Part shown: positions 14,357 to 25,726 of the stretch, one piece after another
Layout of the letters: the number at the start of each line of letters is the position of its first letter
How positions within the stretch are numbered: position 1 is the stretch's first letter
DNA from: Comamonadaceae bacterium
Lineage (GTDB): Bacteria; Pseudomonadota; Gammaproteobacteria; Burkholderiales; Burkholderiaceae_C
Length of the DNA: 64,000 nucleotides
Reading direction: 5' to 3'
Assembly: GCA_021299875.1 (NCBI GenBank)
Contig: JAJTEW010000006.1
Location: 1-64,000 of the forward strand
Position numbers and translations under genes: made by a program
Notes under the pieces: model-generated
The model's input: the letters and a program-made list of their open reading frames with translations, nothing else
The model's database searches: none
What the model was told of the DNA's origin: nothing

Positions 14357-16462
14357 ATGTCTATTTTTAATAAAGTCACTAAAACATTCCAATGGGGCCA
14401 GCACACGGTCAAGATGGAAACCGGCGAAGTCGCCCGCCAAGCTGGCGGTGCGGTGTTGCTCGACATGGAAGGCACCGTGGTGCTCGCCACCGTCGTGGGT
14501 TCCAAGATCGCCAAAGCCGGTCAAGATTTCTTCCCCCTCACCGTCGATTACATCGAGAAGACTTACGCTGCGGGCAAAATCCCCGGCAGCTTTTTCAAGC
14601 GTGAAGCCAAGCCCAGCGAGCACGAGACCTTGACCAGCCGTCTGATTGACCGCCCCATCCGTCCGCTGTTCCCCGAAGGTTTCTACAACGACGTGCACGT
14701 GGTCATCCACACCGTGTCGTTGAACCCTGAGGTCGATGCGGACATCGCCGCCATGATCGCGGTGTCGGCTGCGCTGTCCATCTCGGGCATCCCGTTCAAC
14801 GGCCCCATCGGCGCCGCGCGCGTGGGTTACATCAACGGTGAGTACGTGCTCAACCCCGGTCAGACCCAGCGCAAAGACAGCGTGATGGATTTGGTCGTGG
14901 CCGGTACGGAAGCCGCTGTGCTGATGGTCGAATCCGAAGCCCTGCAACTGTCGGAAGAAATCATGTTGGGCGGAGTGGTTTATGGCCACGAGCAATCGGC
15001 GATTGCCATCAATGCCATCCACGAGCTGGTGCGCGAAGCCGGCAAGCCGGTCTGGGACTGGCAAGCGCCTGCCCGCGACACGACTTTTGAAGCCAAGCTG
15101 GCCACACTTGCCGAAGAAAAACTGCGTGCGGCTTACCAAATCCGCAACAAACAAGCCCGCACCCACGCTTGCCGCGAAGCCTATGCTTCGGTCAAAGTCG
15201 CTTTGGCCGAAGAGGGTGTGGCTTTTGACGGCGTCAAGCTCGATGGCCTGATGTTCGAGATCGAAGCGCGCATTGTGCGCAGTCAGATTTTGGCCGGTGA
15301 GCCCCGCATCGATGGCCGCGACACCCGCACGGTGCGCCCCATCGAAATCCGCAACAGCGTGCTGCCCCGCACCCACGGCTCGGCCCTGTTCACGCGCGGC
15401 GAAACCCAGGCTTTGGTGATCACCACTTTGGGCACCGAGCGCGATGCGCAGCGCATTGACGCACTGGCTGGCGAGTTCGAAGACCGCTTCATGTTCCACT
15501 ACAACATGCCTCCCTTTGCCACCGGCGAAGTGGGCCGCATGGGCTCGACCAAGCGCCGCGAAATCGGCCACGGCCGTTTGGCCAAGCGTGCTTTGGCTGC
15601 GGTGCTGCCGAGCAAAGAAGAGTTCCCCTACACGGTGCGTGTGGTGTCCGAAATCACCGAATCGAACGGCTCTTCTTCCATGGCTTCGGTCTGTGGCGGC
15701 TGCTTGTCGATGATGGACGCCGGTGTGCCGATGAAAGCCCACGTGGCCGGTATCGCCATGGGCCTGATCAAAGAAGACAACCGTTTTGCGGTGTTGACCG
15801 ACATTTTGGGTGACGAAGATCACTTGGGCGACATGGACTTCAAAGTCGCGGGTACCACCCACGGCATCACCGCGTTGCAGATGGACATCAAGATTCAGGG
15901 CATCACCAAAGAAATCATGCAAGTCGCTTTGGCCCAAGCCAAAGAAGCGCGCATGCACATTCTGGGCAAGATGCAAGAAGCGATGAGCCAAGCCAACACC
16001 GAAGTGTCTGATTTCGCACCCAAGCTCTTCACCATGAAGATCAACCCCGAGAAAATCCGTGATGTGATCGGCAAGGGCGGCGCGACCATCCGCGCCCTGA
16101 CCGAAGAAACCGGTTGCCAGATCAACATCTCGGAAGACGGCACGATCACCATCGCCGCCACCGACGGCGAGAAGGCCGAGATCGCCAAGAAACGCATCGA
16201 GCAGATCACCGCTGAAGTCGAAATCGGCAAGGTCTACGAAGGCCCTGTGACCAAGATCCTGGACTTCGGCGCCCTGATCAACCTGTTGCCTGGCAAAGAT
16301 GGTCTGTTGCACATCAGCCAGATTGCCCACGAGCGCGTCGAAAAAGTGACCGATTACCTGAGCGAAGGCCAAATCGTCAAGGTCAAGGTCATGGAAACCG
16401 ACGAAAAAGGCCGCATCAAGCTGTCGATGAAGGCTTTGTTGGACCGTCCTGCTCAGGGCTAA
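14357..16462 (+). CDS. pnp: Polynucleotide phosphorylase
   Basis: A phosphorolytic 3'-5' exoribonuclease of the RNA degradosome. The 701-residue protein has two RNase PH domains (about 1-215 and 310-550), a KH domain (about 555-615, with the loop [12 protein letters not shown]) and an S1 domain (about 620-695, [20 protein letters not shown]). Catalytic-core motifs are [20 protein letters not shown] and [19 protein letters not shown] chose ATG at 14357 ([14 protein letters not shown]), preceded by CAGGAG; the longer frame from 14264 reads through the leader hairpin. Confidence 0.97.
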   Translation: MSIFNKVTKTFQWGQHTVKMETGEVARQAGGAVLLDMEGTVVLATVVGSKIAKAGQDFFPLTVDYIEKTYAAGKIPGSFFKREAKPSEHETLTSRLIDRPIRPLFPEGFYNDVHVVIHTVSLNPEVDADIAAMIAVSAALSISGIPFNGPIGAARVGYINGEYVLNPGQTQRKDSVMDLVVAGTEAAVLMVESEALQLSEEIMLGGVVYGHEQSAIAINAIHELVREAGKPVWDWQAPARDTTFEAKLATLAEEKLRAAYQIRNKQARTHACREAYASVKVALAEEGVAFDGVKLDGLMFEIEARIVRSQILAGEPRIDGRDTRTVRPIEIRNSVLPRTHGSALFTRGETQALVITTLGTERDAQRIDALAGEFEDRFMFHYNMPPFATGEVGRMGSTKRREIGHGRLAKRALAAVLPSKEEFPYTVRVVSEITESNGSSSMASVCGGCLSMMDAGVPMKAHVAGIAMGLIKEDNRFAVLTDILGDEDHLGDMDFKVAGTTHGITALQMDIKIQGITKEIMQVALAQAKEARMHILGKMQEAMSQANTEVSDFAPKLFTMKINPEKIRDVIGKGGATIRALTEETGCQINISEDGTITIAATDGEKAEIAKKRIEQITAEVEIGKVYEGPVTKILDFGALINLLPGKDGLLHISQIAHERVEKVTDYLSEGQIVKVKVMETDEKGRIKLSMKALLDRPAQG

Positions 16463-16513
16463 TGAACGCGTGTGTCATGGGGCATCAACCCCCCGGCACC
16501 CTGTGGACTCACC

Positions 16514-17524
16514 ATGAACGTCATTGAAATCCAAAGTTTCGGCGCCCCAGCGGTGTTGGTGCCCGGCACCCGTCCTGAGCCCGTGGCCGGGGCAGGGGAG
16601 TTGCTCATTCGCGTCTCGGCCAGCGGCATCAACCGCCCCGATGTGCTGCAACGCACCGGCAACTACCCCGTCCCACCGGGTGCTTCAGACATTCCCGGCC
16701 TTGAGGTGGCGGGTGTGGTGGTGTCGGGCGATGCAGCAGCCATGGCTGCTGCGGGTTTTTCGGTGGGCGACCGTGTGTGCGCCTTGGTGGCGGGTGGCGG
16801 TTATGCGCAGCTGTGCGTGGCCCCGGTGGCCCAGTGTTTGCCCGTGCCCAAAGGCCTGACGGATACCGAAGCCGCTTCGCTGCCCGAGACCTTCTTCACC
16901 GTGTGGAGCAATGTGTTTGATAGGGGTCGTTTGCAAGCGGGTGAGACCCTGTTGATTCAGGGGGGCACCAGCGGCATTGGCGTTACAGCCATTCAGATGG
17001 CCAAGGCCGCCGGTGCCACGGTGATCGTCACGGCCGGTTCTGACGCCAAATGCCAGGCATGCTTGGACTTGGGCGCTGACCACGCTATCAATTACAAAAC
17101 CACCGATTTCGTGGCCGAGGCCAAACGCATTACGGGGGGTCTGGGTGTGAATGTGATCCTCGACATGGTGGCGGGCGACTATGTGGCGCGCGAAGTGGAG
17201 GCCTTGGCCGAAGACGGCCGCTTGGTCATCATTGCGGTGCAAGGTGGCGTCAAAGCCGAGTTCAATGCCGGCATGGTGCTGCGCCGCCGCTTGTCCATCA
17301 CGGGCTCCACATTGCGGCCTCGTCCCGTGGCGTTCAAGGCGGCCATTGCCCAGTCCTTGCGTCAGACGGTCTGGCCTTGGATCGAGTCAGGGCACATCAA
17401 GCCGGTCATTCACAGCGTGTTTGGCGCCATGGATGCGGCGGGCGATCTGCCGTCCGGTGCGGCTCAAGCCCACGCCTTGATGGAGAGCAACCAGCACATC
17501 GGTAAATTGGTGGTGACCTGGTGA
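16514..17524 (+). CDS. NAD(P)H quinone oxidoreductase, PIG3/zeta-crystallin family
   Basis: A 336-residue zinc-free medium-chain oxidoreductase. The N-terminal GroES-like part has ASGINRPDVLQRTGNYPVPP and PGLEVAGVV. The Rossmann motif is LIQGGTSGIGVTAIQMAKAA, followed by CLDLGADHAINY and LDMVAGDYVAREVEAL. The family reduces quinones with NADPH; the physiological substrate is unknown. I used ATG at 16514 (MNVIEIQSFG). The stop overlaps the tpiA start (TGATG), so the two are probably translated together. Confidence 0.9.
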   Translation: MNVIEIQSFGAPAVLVPGTRPEPVAGAGELLIRVSASGINRPDVLQRTGNYPVPPGASDIPGLEVAGVVVSGDAAAMAAAGFSVGDRVCALVAGGGYAQLCVAPVAQCLPVPKGLTDTEAASLPETFFTVWSNVFDRGRLQAGETLLIQGGTSGIGVTAIQMAKAAGATVIVTAGSDAKCQACLDLGADHAINYKTTDFVAEAKRITGGLGVNVILDMVAGDYVAREVEALAEDGRLVIIAVQGGVKAEFNAGMVLRRRLSITGSTLRPRPVAFKAAIAQSLRQTVWPWIESGHIKPVIHSVFGAMDAAGDLPSGAAQAHALMESNQHIGKLVVTW

Positions 17525-18276
17525 TGAGCAAGCCTCTCAAGTTGATGGTCGGCAACTGGAAGATGCATGGCGATTTGTCAGCCAATGCGGCTTTTGTCGC
17601 CGGTCTGACGGCAGAGGTATCAGAACTTTCATGCCGCGCGGCCTTGTGTGTGCCGACGGTTTACCTGGCGCAAATGCAGGACCTGTTGGCCGCTTCACCG
17701 GTTGAGTTGGGTGCGCAAGATGTTTCGGCGCACGAGGCGGGAGCCTACACGGGTGAGGTGTCTGCCCAGATGCTGCGTGACTTTTCGGTGCGTTATGCCA
17801 TCGTGGGCCATTCAGAGCGTCGCCTCTTTCATGCCGAGACAGACGCCTTGGTGGCGGTCAAAGTACAACGCGCTCTGGCTGTGGGCATCACGCCCATTGT
17901 GTGTGTCGGCGAAAGTTTGACCGAGCGTGAAGCGGGGCAGACCGAGGCGGTGGTCAAACGTCAACTGGCGGCAGTGATCCAAGCCAATGGCCACTGCATC
18001 AGTGAAATCGTGGTGGCTTATGAGCCCGTTTGGGCGATTGGCACGGGCCTGACCGCTTCGCCTGAGCAGGCCCAGCAAGTGCACGCAGTGTTGCGCACCC
18101 AATTGTTGGCGGCGTCCTCGCATGCCGATCGTGTGGCTGTTTTGTATGGCGGCAGCATGACGCCCCACAATGCGGCCGACTTGTTGGCCCAGCCCGATGT
18201 GGACGGTGGTTTGATCGGCGGTGCATCTCTCAAGGCGCCCGATTTTTTATCCTTGCTGAAAGCCGCATCCCGCTGA
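17524..18276 (+). CDS. tpiA: Triosephosphate isomerase
   Basis: It interconverts dihydroxyacetone phosphate and glyceraldehyde 3-phosphate. The 250-residue TIM barrel has the substrate Asn-Lys pair in GNWKMHG, the electrophilic His in VGHSERR, the catalytic Glu in VVAYEPVWAIGTG and the phosphate loops YGGSM and GLIGGASL. I took ATG at 17524; a GTG one codon earlier is also in frame. Confidence 0.96.
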   Translation: MSKPLKLMVGNWKMHGDLSANAAFVAGLTAEVSELSCRAALCVPTVYLAQMQDLLAASPVELGAQDVSAHEAGAYTGEVSAQMLRDFSVRYAIVGHSERRLFHAETDALVAVKVQRALAVGITPIVCVGESLTEREAGQTEAVVKRQLAAVIQANGHCISEIVVAYEPVWAIGTGLTASPEQAQQVHAVLRTQLLAASSHADRVAVLYGGSMTPHNAADLLAQPDVDGGLIGGASLKAPDFLSLLKAASR

Positions 18277-18315
18277 GCTTTCAATGACATTTTTTAGATT
18301 TTTCGGAGAACTCTG

Positions 18316-18702
18316 ATGAGCATGATGTTGACTTTGATTTTGGTGGTTCAAATGTTGTCGGCCTTGGCCATGATTGGCTTGATCCTGATCCAGCACGGCA
18401 AAGGTGCGGACATGGGTGCGGCCTTTGGCAGCAGTGGTTCGGGCAGTTTGTTTGGTGCCACAGGCGGTGCCAACTTCATGTCCAGGACCACGGCGGTGTT
18501 GGCTTTTGTATTCTTTGCATGCACGCTGTCCTTGGCCTACTTCGGTAATCTGACGCCCACCTCGTCTGGCAGCGTCCTCGAAGGTGCCACGGTCAGCACG
18601 CCTGCTGCGCCGGTTGACGCCAGCCCTGCTGCGCAGATCCCTGGCAACACGCCTGCGCCTGCTGCTGACAAGAGCGTGCCCCCTGCAATCCCTGCGAAAT
18701 GA
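18316..18702 (+). CDS. secG: Preprotein translocase subunit SecG
   Basis: SecG is the small integral-membrane subunit of SecYEG and stimulates export. Residues 3-25 and 55-76 form two membrane segments joined by the family loop LIQHGKGADMGAAFGSSGSG. At 128 residues it is slightly long because of a Pro/Ala/Ser-rich tail. The order tpiA-secG-tRNA-Leu-nuoA is, from memory, common in betaproteobacteria. A GGAG site precedes the ATG. Confidence 0.95.
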   Translation: MSMMLTLILVVQMLSALAMIGLILIQHGKGADMGAAFGSSGSGSLFGATGGANFMSRTTAVLAFVFFACTLSLAYFGNLTPTSSGSVLEGATVSTPAAPVDASPAAQIPGNTPAPAADKSVPPAIPAK

Positions 18703-18856
18703 GCCCCCAAAGCGGTCTGAGTTGGGCTTTGCTGCTCTGCACAAATTTGCAGCTTTATTGAAGGAAACGGGGCTTTTTTCAGAGTAAAATCAGAGTCTGT
18801 TCGGTGAGCGATACGCACTCTAGGTGCCCCTCATGCAAGCCGATCTTGTGTATCCA

Positions 18857-18941
18857 GCCGTCGTGGTGAAATTGGTAGACACGCTATCTTGAGGGGGTAG
18901 TGGCGAAAGCTGTGCGAGTTCGAGTCTCGCCGACGGCACCA
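18857..18941 (+). tRNA. tRNA-Leu (anticodon GAG)
   Basis: An 85-base class II tRNA with acceptor pairing GCCGTCG / CGACGGC, D arm TGGTGAAATTGGTAGACACG, anticodon loop TTGAGGG (anticodon GAG), a long variable arm (TGGCGAAAGCTGT), T arm GAGTTCGAGTCTC and encoded CCA. It ends 66 bases before nuoA on the same strand, with no terminator in between, so it may be processed from the nuo transcript. Confidence 0.97.
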
Positions 18942-19007
18942 GACAAACAGAAGCGCTCGGGCTCAAGGCTTGGGCGAGTCATTCGGTCATTAACCGGCAG
19001 TCTCGAA

Positions 19008-19367
19008 ATGAACCTCGAACAGTACCTTCCGATTCTCTTGTTCATTTTGGTCGGCATTGCTGTCGGCATCATTCCCCAGGTTTTGGGCTACATCCTTGGC
19101 CCCAACCGACCTGATGCGGAAAAAAATTCCCCTTATGAGTGCGGATTCGAGGCTTTTGAAGACGCTCGAATGAAATTCGACGTCCGCTACTACCTGGTCG
19201 CCATTCTTTTCATCTTGTTCGATCTCGAAATCGCCTTCCTGTTTCCTTGGGCTCTGGCGCTCAAAGAGGTGGGCATGACCGGTTTCATTGGGGCGGTGGT
19301 CTTTTTAAATATTCTGGTCGTAGGTTTCATCTACGAGTGGAAAAAAGGCGCCCTCGATTGGGAATGA
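19008..19367 (+). CDS. nuoA: NADH-quinone oxidoreductase subunit A
   Basis: A small membrane subunit of complex I (119 residues, three membrane segments) at the junction of membrane and peripheral arms. The conserved loop [21 protein letters not shown], read in two parts around YECGFE, is diagnostic and is followed by [14 protein letters not shown] chose ATG at 19008 ([10 protein letters not shown]); the longer frame runs back into tRNA-Leu. It is the first gene of the unbroken nuoA-N operon. Confidence 0.96.
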   Translation: MNLEQYLPILLFILVGIAVGIIPQVLGYILGPNRPDAEKNSPYECGFEAFEDARMKFDVRYYLVAILFILFDLEIAFLFPWALALKEVGMTGFIGAVVFLNILVVGFIYEWKKGALDWE

Positions 19368-19409
19368 CCTTTCTAAGTGCACAGCAAACAGCCTGTTTGA
19401 GGATTCAAA

Positions 19410-19889
19410 ATGATTGAAGGCGTGATGAAGGAAGGCTTTGTCACCACGAGTTACGACTCGGTGGTGAACTGGGCCAAAACCGGTTCGCTTTGGCCCATGA
19501 CCTTTGGTTTGGCCTGCTGCGCGGTGGAGATGATGCATGCGGCGGCTGCGCGCTATGACTTGGGTCGTTTTGGTGCCGAGGTGTTCCGCGCCAGTCCGCG
19601 CCAAGCCGACTTGATGATCGTGGCCGGTACGCTGTGCAACAAAATGGCACCCGCTTTGCGCAAGGTGTATGACCAGATGTCCGAGCCGCGTTGGGTCATC
19701 TCGATGGGTTCTTGCGCCAACGGGGGTGGCTATTACCACTACAGTTACTCGGTGGTGCGTGGATGTGACCGGATTGTGCCGGTGGACGTGTATGTGCCGG
19801 GTTGCCCACCCACCGCCGAAGCCTTGATTTACGGCATCATGCAGCTGCAACAAAAAATTCGGCGCACGCACACCATTGCGCGTGCCTGA
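19410..19889 (+). CDS. nuoB: NADH-quinone oxidoreductase subunit B
   Basis: NuoB carries cluster N2, the last iron-sulfur centre before quinone. The 159-residue protein has the ligands in [36 protein letters not shown] and [14 protein letters not shown], including the adjacent Cys-Cys pair. It starts 42 bases after nuoA. Confidence 0.97.
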   Translation: MIEGVMKEGFVTTSYDSVVNWAKTGSLWPMTFGLACCAVEMMHAAAARYDLGRFGAEVFRASPRQADLMIVAGTLCNKMAPALRKVYDQMSEPRWVISMGSCANGGGYYHYSYSVVRGCDRIVPVDVYVPGCPPTAEALIYGIMQLQQKIRRTHTIARA

Positions 19890-19900
19890 GGGGAATGACG

Positions 19901-20509
19901 ATGACTTCTTTCGCCATTCGACCCGAAGATTTGCGCGATACCCTGACCACCATCCTGGGTGACAAGGCCCACACCATCGGCCTCGCTTTGGGCGAGGTGA
20001 CGGTTCAGGTGGGTGCGGCTCAGTACCTGGATGTGATGACCTGCTTGCGTGATGCGCCGGGTTGCCAGTTTGAGCAACTCATCGATTTGGCCGGTGTGGA
20101 TTACTCGGCCTACCGTGAAGTGGGCACCGATGGCCCGCGTTTTGGTGTCACGGTGCATTTGCTGTCGGTCAGCCTCAACCAGCGCGTGCGGGTCAAGGTG
20201 CTGTGCCCCGATGACGATTTGCCCTTGGTGGATTCGGTCAATGCCCTGTGGAATTCGGCCAATTGGTACGAGCGCGAAGCCTTTGACCTCTATGGCATCG
20301 TGTTTGAGGGTCACAACGACCTTCGTCGCATCTTGACCGACTACGGCTTCATTGGCCACCCGTTCCGCAAAGACTTTCCGCTCTCGGGCCACGTTGAAAT
20401 GCGTTATGACGCTGAGCGCCAGCGTGTGATTTATGAACCCGTGAGCATTGAGCCCCGTGAAATCACGCCACGCATCATCCGCGAAGACAACTACGGAGGC
20501 CTGAACTGA
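19901..20509 (+). CDS. nuoC: NADH-quinone oxidoreductase subunit C
   Basis: A hydrophilic connecting subunit of 202 residues. The family block [20 protein letters not shown] is followed by [20 protein letters not shown]. Two ATGs, at 19895 and 19901, are in frame; GAGGGG at 19888-19893 gives proper spacing only to 19901, so I used that. It is not fused to nuoD, unlike in E. coli. Confidence 0.94.
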   Translation: MTSFAIRPEDLRDTLTTILGDKAHTIGLALGEVTVQVGAAQYLDVMTCLRDAPGCQFEQLIDLAGVDYSAYREVGTDGPRFGVTVHLLSVSLNQRVRVKVLCPDDDLPLVDSVNALWNSANWYEREAFDLYGIVFEGHNDLRRILTDYGFIGHPFRKDFPLSGHVEMRYDAERQRVIYEPVSIEPREITPRIIREDNYGGLN

Positions 20510-20510
20510 C

Positions 20511-21764
20511 ATGGCCGAAATCAAGAATTACACCCTGAACTTCGGTCCCCAGCACCCGGCCGCGCACGGTGTGCTGCGCCTGGTTCTCGAGTTGGATGGC
20601 GAGGTGGTGCAGCGGGCCGACCCGCACATTGGCTTGTTGCACCGGGCGACTGAAAAGCTGGCCGAAAGCAAAACCTACATCCAGTCGCTGCCTTACATGG
20701 ACCGTCTCGACTACGTGTCCATGATGTGCAACGAGCACGCTTACTGCTTGGCCATCGAAAAGATGTTGGGCCTTGAAGTGCCCAAGCGCGCCCAGTACAT
20801 CCGCGTGATGTTCGCCGAAATCACCCGCGTGCTGAACCATTTGATGTGGCTCGGCTCACCCGGGAACGATTGCGGCAGCTCCACCGTCTTGATCTACACC
20901 TTCCGCGAACGTGAAGACCTGTTTGACCTGTACGAGGCCGTCTCGGGCGCCCGCATGCACGCTGCCTATTTCCGTCCCGGTGGCGTCTACCGCGACTTGC
21001 CCGACAGCATGCCGCAGTACAAGGTCAGCAAGATCAAAAATGCCAAGGCGATCGAACAACTCAACAAGAACCGCCAAGGTTCCATGTTGGACTTCATTGA
21101 CGACTTCACACAACGCTTTCCGAAGTGCATCGACGAATACGAAACCTTGCTCACCGACAACCGCATCTGGAAACAGCGCACGGTGGGTGTGGGCGTGGTG
21201 TCGCCAGAGCGTGCCCTCAATTTGGGCATGACCGGCCCCATGTTGCGTGGCTCTGGCGTGGCTTGGGACTTGCGCAAAAAGCAACCCTATGACGCCTATG
21301 ACCAGGTGGAGTTCGATGTGCCCGTGGGCAAGACCGGCGACAGTTACGACCGCTACCTGGTGCGCATGGCCGAGATGCGCGAGTCCAACCGCATCATCGC
21401 GCAATGCGTCAAATGGCTGCGTGCCAACCCTGGCCCCGTCATCACCGACAACCACAAGATTGCACCGCCTTCGCGCGAAGGCATGAAGTCCAACATGGAA
21501 GACTTGATCCACCATTTCAAGCTCTTCACCGAAGGTTTTCATGTGCCCGAGGGCGAGGCCTATGCCGCTGTCGAACACCCCAAAGGCGAGTTCGGCATTT
21601 ACATGGTGAGCGATGGGGCCAACAAGCCTTACCGCCTCAAAATTCGCGCCCCGGGCTTTGCCCATTTGGCCACCCTCGATGAAATGGCCCGTGGCCACAT
21701 GCTGGCCGACGCGGTCGCGATCATCGGGACCATGGACATTGTTTTTGGAGAGATTGACCGATGA
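20511..21764 (+). CDS. nuoD: NADH-quinone oxidoreductase subunit D
   Basis: The 49-kDa-type subunit that forms the quinone site with NuoB (417 residues). It has [20 protein letters not shown], the quinone-site [28 protein letters not shown] and the C-terminal [20 protein letters not shown] and DIVFGEIDR. It begins one base after the nuoC stop. Confidence 0.97.
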   Translation: MAEIKNYTLNFGPQHPAAHGVLRLVLELDGEVVQRADPHIGLLHRATEKLAESKTYIQSLPYMDRLDYVSMMCNEHAYCLAIEKMLGLEVPKRAQYIRVMFAEITRVLNHLMWLGSPGNDCGSSTVLIYTFREREDLFDLYEAVSGARMHAAYFRPGGVYRDLPDSMPQYKVSKIKNAKAIEQLNKNRQGSMLDFIDDFTQRFPKCIDEYETLLTDNRIWKQRTVGVGVVSPERALNLGMTGPMLRGSGVAWDLRKKQPYDAYDQVEFDVPVGKTGDSYDRYLVRMAEMRESNRIIAQCVKWLRANPGPVITDNHKIAPPSREGMKSNMEDLIHHFKLFTEGFHVPEGEAYAAVEHPKGEFGIYMVSDGANKPYRLKIRAPGFAHLATLDEMARGHMLADAVAIIGTMDIVFGEIDR

Positions 21765-22249
21765 TCTCTGATGCCACCAGAGCACGCTTTGCGCGTGAAG
21801 TTGCCAAGTTCCCTGCGGATCAAAAGCAGTCGGCCGTCATGGCTTGTCTGTCGATCGTTCAGCAAGAACTGGGCTGGGTCAGCCCCGACAGTGAGCAAGT
21901 CGTGGCCGAGGTGTTGGGCATGCCCGTGATGGCCGTGCACGAAGTCACCACCTTCTACAACATGTACAACCAAAAGCCGGTGGGCAAGTTCAAGCTGAAC
22001 GTTTGCACCAACCTGCCTTGCCAGTTGCGTGGCGGTGCACAGGCACTGGCCCACCTGGAGCACAAGCTGGGCGTGCACGTGGGCGAGACCACTGCCGACG
22101 GCCTGTTCACTTTGCAGCCCAGCGAGTGCCAAGGTGCATGCGCCGATGCGCCGGTGTTGCTGGTGAATGACCGCCACATGTGCAGCTTCATGAGCCATGA
22201 AAAACTCGACCAACTCGTTGACAGCCTGAAGAAAGCCGAGGCCGCCTGA
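21761..22249 (+). CDS. nuoE: NADH-quinone oxidoreductase subunit E
   Basis: A 162-residue 24-kDa-type subunit with a thioredoxin-like fold carrying the [2Fe-2S] cluster N1a. Ligands lie in [11 protein letters not shown] and [18 protein letters not shown]. The helical N-terminal part has [19 protein letters not shown]. The start overlaps the nuoD stop by 4 bases (ATGA). Confidence 0.96.
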   Translation: MISDATRARFAREVAKFPADQKQSAVMACLSIVQQELGWVSPDSEQVVAEVLGMPVMAVHEVTTFYNMYNQKPVGKFKLNVCTNLPCQLRGGAQALAHLEHKLGVHVGETTADGLFTLQPSECQGACADAPVLLVNDRHMCSFMSHEKLDQLVDSLKKAEAA

Positions 22250-23625
22250 TGAACGTCGAACAAATCCTGAGCCAATTCCAAGCCACGGGCGTGGAAAGCT
22301 GCTTCCATGACCGCCACATCAACCCGCAAATTTATGCCGGTCTGAATGGCAAGAACTGGGGCATTCAAGACTACGAAGCACGCGGTGGCTATGCGGCCTT
22401 GCGCAAAATTTTGGGCAAAGACGGCGGCGAGGGTCTGACGCAAGACCAGGTGATTGCCACCGTCAAAGAGTCCGGCCTGCGCGGTCGCGGCGGTGCGGGC
22501 TTCCCCACGGGCCTGAAGTGGAGCTTCATGCCACGCCAGTTCCCGGGTCAAAAGTACCTGGTGTGCAATTCGGACGAAGGCGAGCCGGGCACTTGCAAAG
22601 ACCGCGACATCATGGAGTACAACCCCCACACCGTGATCGAGGGCATGATCATCGCCGCCTACGCCATGGGCATCAGCGTGGGTTACAACTACATCCACGG
22701 CGAAATTTTCCACACCTACGAGCGCTTTGAAGAAGCCCTTGAACAAGCCCGCGCAGCAGGCTACTTGGGCGACAACATCCTGGGCAGCACGTTCAGCTTC
22801 CAGTTGCACGCCTCGCACGGTTTTGGCGCCTACATTTGCGGCGAAGAAACCGCTTTGCTCGAATCGCTGGAGGGCAAAAAAGGCCAACCCCGTTTCAAGC
22901 CACCGTTTCCCGCCAGCTTTGGCCTGTACGGCAAGCCCACCACCATCAACAACACAGAAACTTTCGCGGCAGTGCCTTGGATCATCCGCAACGGTGGTCA
23001 GGCCTACCTCGAGTGCGGCAAGCCCAACAACGGTGGCACCAAAATTTTCTCGGTCAGCGGTGACGTGGAGCGCCCCGGCAACTACGAAGTGCCCATGGGC
23101 ACACCGTTTTCTAAGCTGCTTGAACTTGCCGGTGGCGTGCGCGGTGGCCGTCAACTCAAAGCGGTGATCCCTGGTGGTTCGTCCTCTCCCGTCATCCCGG
23201 CCGAGTTGATGATGAAGCTCACCATGGACTACGACAGCATCGCCAAAGAAGGCGGTTCGATGTTGGGTTCGGGTGCGGTGATTGTCATGGACGAGACGCG
23301 TTGCATGGTCAAGGCTTTGGCCCGTCTGTCTTACTTTTACTCGCACGAGTCTTGCGGTCAGTGCACCCCTTGCCGCGAAGGCACAGGCTGGCTCTGGCGC
23401 ATGGTGGACCGCATTGAACATGGCCAGGGCCGCGCCAGCGACATCGACATGCTCGACAGCGTGGCCGGCAACATCATGGGCCGCACGATTTGCGCCTTGG
23501 GCGACGCAGCGGCCATGCCCGTGCGCGGCATGCTCAAGCATTTCCGTCACGAATTTGTACACCTCATCGAGCACAAGACCTCCCTGGTCGATGCCGATGC
23601 AACAGCGGTGAAGACCCATGGTTGA
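22249..23625 (+). CDS. nuoF: NADH-quinone oxidoreductase subunit F
   Basis: The NADH-oxidising flavoprotein subunit (458 residues). NADH/FMN-binding blocks are [36 protein letters not shown] and [15 protein letters not shown]. The [4Fe-4S] N3 ligands are in [16 protein letters not shown] with a further Cys in [13 protein letters not shown]. The start overlaps the last base of nuoE; the end overlaps nuoG by 8 bases. Confidence 0.97.
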   Translation: MNVEQILSQFQATGVESCFHDRHINPQIYAGLNGKNWGIQDYEARGGYAALRKILGKDGGEGLTQDQVIATVKESGLRGRGGAGFPTGLKWSFMPRQFPGQKYLVCNSDEGEPGTCKDRDIMEYNPHTVIEGMIIAAYAMGISVGYNYIHGEIFHTYERFEEALEQARAAGYLGDNILGSTFSFQLHASHGFGAYICGEETALLESLEGKKGQPRFKPPFPASFGLYGKPTTINNTETFAAVPWIIRNGGQAYLECGKPNNGGTKIFSVSGDVERPGNYEVPMGTPFSKLLELAGGVRGGRQLKAVIPGGSSSPVIPAELMMKLTMDYDSIAKEGGSMLGSGAVIVMDETRCMVKALARLSYFYSHESCGQCTPCREGTGWLWRMVDRIEHGQGRASDIDMLDSVAGNIMGRTICALGDAAAMPVRGMLKHFRHEFVHLIEHKTSLVDADATAVKTHG

Positions 23626-25726
23626 AATAGAACTCGACGGTCAGAAAGTGGAAGTTGCCGAAGGCAGCATGGTCATGCATGCGGCTGAAAAAGCGGGCAC
23701 CTACATCCCCCATTTCTGCTACCACAAGAAACTCTCCATCGCGGCCAACTGCCGCATGTGCCTGGTCGAGGTCGAAAAGGCCCCCAAGCCCATGCCCGCC
23801 TGCGCCACGCCCGTGACCCAAGGCATGATCGTGCGCACCAAGAGCGATCGGGCGATTGCCGCCCAAAAGTCGGTCATGGAGTTTTTGCTCATCAACCACC
23901 CGCTCGATTGCCCTATTTGTGACCAAGGCGGTGAGTGCCAGTTGCAAGATTTGGCGGTGGGTTACGGCGGCAGCACCTCGCGTTACGAAGAAGAAAAGCG
24001 CGTGGTTTTCCACAAAGAGGTCGGTCCGCTGATCTCGATGGAAGAGATGAGCCGCTGCATCCACTGCACACGCTGCGTGCGCTTTGGCCAAGAAGTGGCC
24101 GGTGCCATGGAGTTGGGCATGTCACACCGCGGTGAGCACGCCGAGATCGAAACCTTCTTGGGCCAGACGATCGATTCCGAATTGTCGGGCAACATGATCG
24201 ACATTTGCCCAGTGGGTGCCTTGACCAGCAAGCCCTTCCGCTACCATGCCCGCACCTGGGAGTTGTCGCGCCGCAAGTCAGTGGCCGCACACGACTCATC
24301 GGGTGCCAACCTGATCGTGCAGGTCAAAAACAACCAGGTCATGCGCGTTGTGCCCCTGGAAAATGAAGACGTCAACGAGTGCTGGATCGCAGACCGCGAC
24401 CGTTTCTCTTATGAAGCCTTGAACGGCCCTGACCGCTTGAGCCGCCCCATGCTCAAGCAGGGCGGTAAATGGAAAGAAGTCGACTGGCAAACCGCATTGG
24501 AATACGTGGCCAATGGCCTGCGCAACATCCAGCGCGACCACGGTGCCAACAGCATCGGTGCTCTGGTCAGCCCACACAGCACCGTCGAAGAGTTGTACCT
24601 GGCTGGCACCCTGATGCGCGGCCTGGGCTCGGACAACATCGATCACCGTTTGCGCCACGCCGAGTTTGCCGCTGCCCAAGGCGTGCGCACATTGGGCACT
24701 TCCATTGCATCACTGAGCACATTGCAGCGCGTGCTGGTCGTGGGTTCCAACCTGCGCAAAGACCACCCGCTGTTTGCATTGCGCTTGCGCCACGCCGTGC
24801 GCCATGGCGCGCAGCTCCATGTCATCACAACACCAACGGCTTTCGGCCACGCCGACGCTTGGGCCATGCCCGTAGCGCAGGCGGTGTTGTCAGACGCTTC
24901 AGGCTGGGCGCAGGCCTTGGCCGATGTGGCTGCAGCCATCGCGGCAGAGAAGGGCGTTAACGCGCCAGCTGCTGGCAACCCCACAGCGCAAGCACAAGCC
25001 ATCGCCAAATCCCTGTTGGGCGGCGAGCGCAAAGCCGTTTTGTTGGGCAACGCTGCAGCGCATGCGTCCAACGCGTCCAGCCTCTTGGCCCTGGCCAACT
25101 GGATCGCCGAACAAACCGGTGCAAGCGTCGGTTACCTGACCGAAGCGGCCAACACCGTGGGTGCGCAGTGGGTGGGTGCCCAGCCGCAAACCGGCGGCAA
25201 GCACGCAGGCCACATGTTGGCCGGTGGCCTCAAGGCCGCGATCTTGCTGAACACCGAACCCGAGTTCGACAGCGCGGCCGGTGCCGCCGCAGTGCACAGT
25301 TTGGGTCAGGCCGAGATGGTGGTCACACTCAGCCCGTTCAAGGCCAACATGGCTTTCAGCGATGTGCTCTTGCCCATCGCGCCCTTCACCGAAACATCGG
25401 GCAGCTTCGTCAACGCCGAAGGTCGCCTGCAAAGCTTCCATGCCGTGGTCAAGCCACTGGCCGAGACCCGTCCCGCTTGGAAAGTGTTGCGGGTGCTGGC
25501 CAATTTGCTCGACATCCCGGGTGTGGCTTTTGAAACCTCGCAAGACGTTTTGGCTCGCGCCACCGCCAAGCCGATGACCGCATCCAACGCGACGCTTGCC
25601 GCGATCACCTTGACCGCCGCGACAGCGGCTCCCGTGAGCGCTTCGATTTACCAACTCGACGGCATGGTTCGCCGCGCGCCGTCATTGCAGTTGACCGCAG
25701 ACGCCCGCCAGGAGGTGACCGCATGA
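23618..25726 (+). CDS. nuoG: NADH-quinone oxidoreductase subunit G
   Basis: The large iron-sulfur subunit (702 residues). The N-terminal ferredoxin domain holds the [2Fe-2S] ligands ([27 protein letters not shown]). His/Cys-type N5 ligands lie in [20 protein letters not shown] and N4 ligands in [13 protein letters not shown] and [11 protein letters not shown] molybdopterin-oxidoreductase-like domain without a cofactor follows from about residue 220. The C-terminal third is alanine-rich and poorly conserved. Confidence 0.96.
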   Translation: MVEIELDGQKVEVAEGSMVMHAAEKAGTYIPHFCYHKKLSIAANCRMCLVEVEKAPKPMPACATPVTQGMIVRTKSDRAIAAQKSVMEFLLINHPLDCPICDQGGECQLQDLAVGYGGSTSRYEEEKRVVFHKEVGPLISMEEMSRCIHCTRCVRFGQEVAGAMELGMSHRGEHAEIETFLGQTIDSELSGNMIDICPVGALTSKPFRYHARTWELSRRKSVAAHDSSGANLIVQVKNNQVMRVVPLENEDVNECWIADRDRFSYEALNGPDRLSRPMLKQGGKWKEVDWQTALEYVANGLRNIQRDHGANSIGALVSPHSTVEELYLAGTLMRGLGSDNIDHRLRHAEFAAAQGVRTLGTSIASLSTLQRVLVVGSNLRKDHPLFALRLRHAVRHGAQLHVITTPTAFGHADAWAMPVAQAVLSDASGWAQALADVAAAIAAEKGVNAPAAGNPTAQAQAIAKSLLGGERKAVLLGNAAAHASNASSLLALANWIAEQTGASVGYLTEAANTVGAQWVGAQPQTGGKHAGHMLAGGLKAAILLNTEPEFDSAAGAAAVHSLGQAEMVVTLSPFKANMAFSDVLLPIAPFTETSGSFVNAEGRLQSFHAVVKPLAETRPAWKVLRVLANLLDIPGVAFETSQDVLARATAKPMTASNATLAAITLTAATAAPVSASIYQLDGMVRRAPSLQLTADARQEVTA

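Noticed and set aside
14342..16372. Open frame of 676 codons antisense to pnp
   Set aside because: It lies exactly opposite pnp, has no recognisable domain and has the composition of a reverse-frame shadow.
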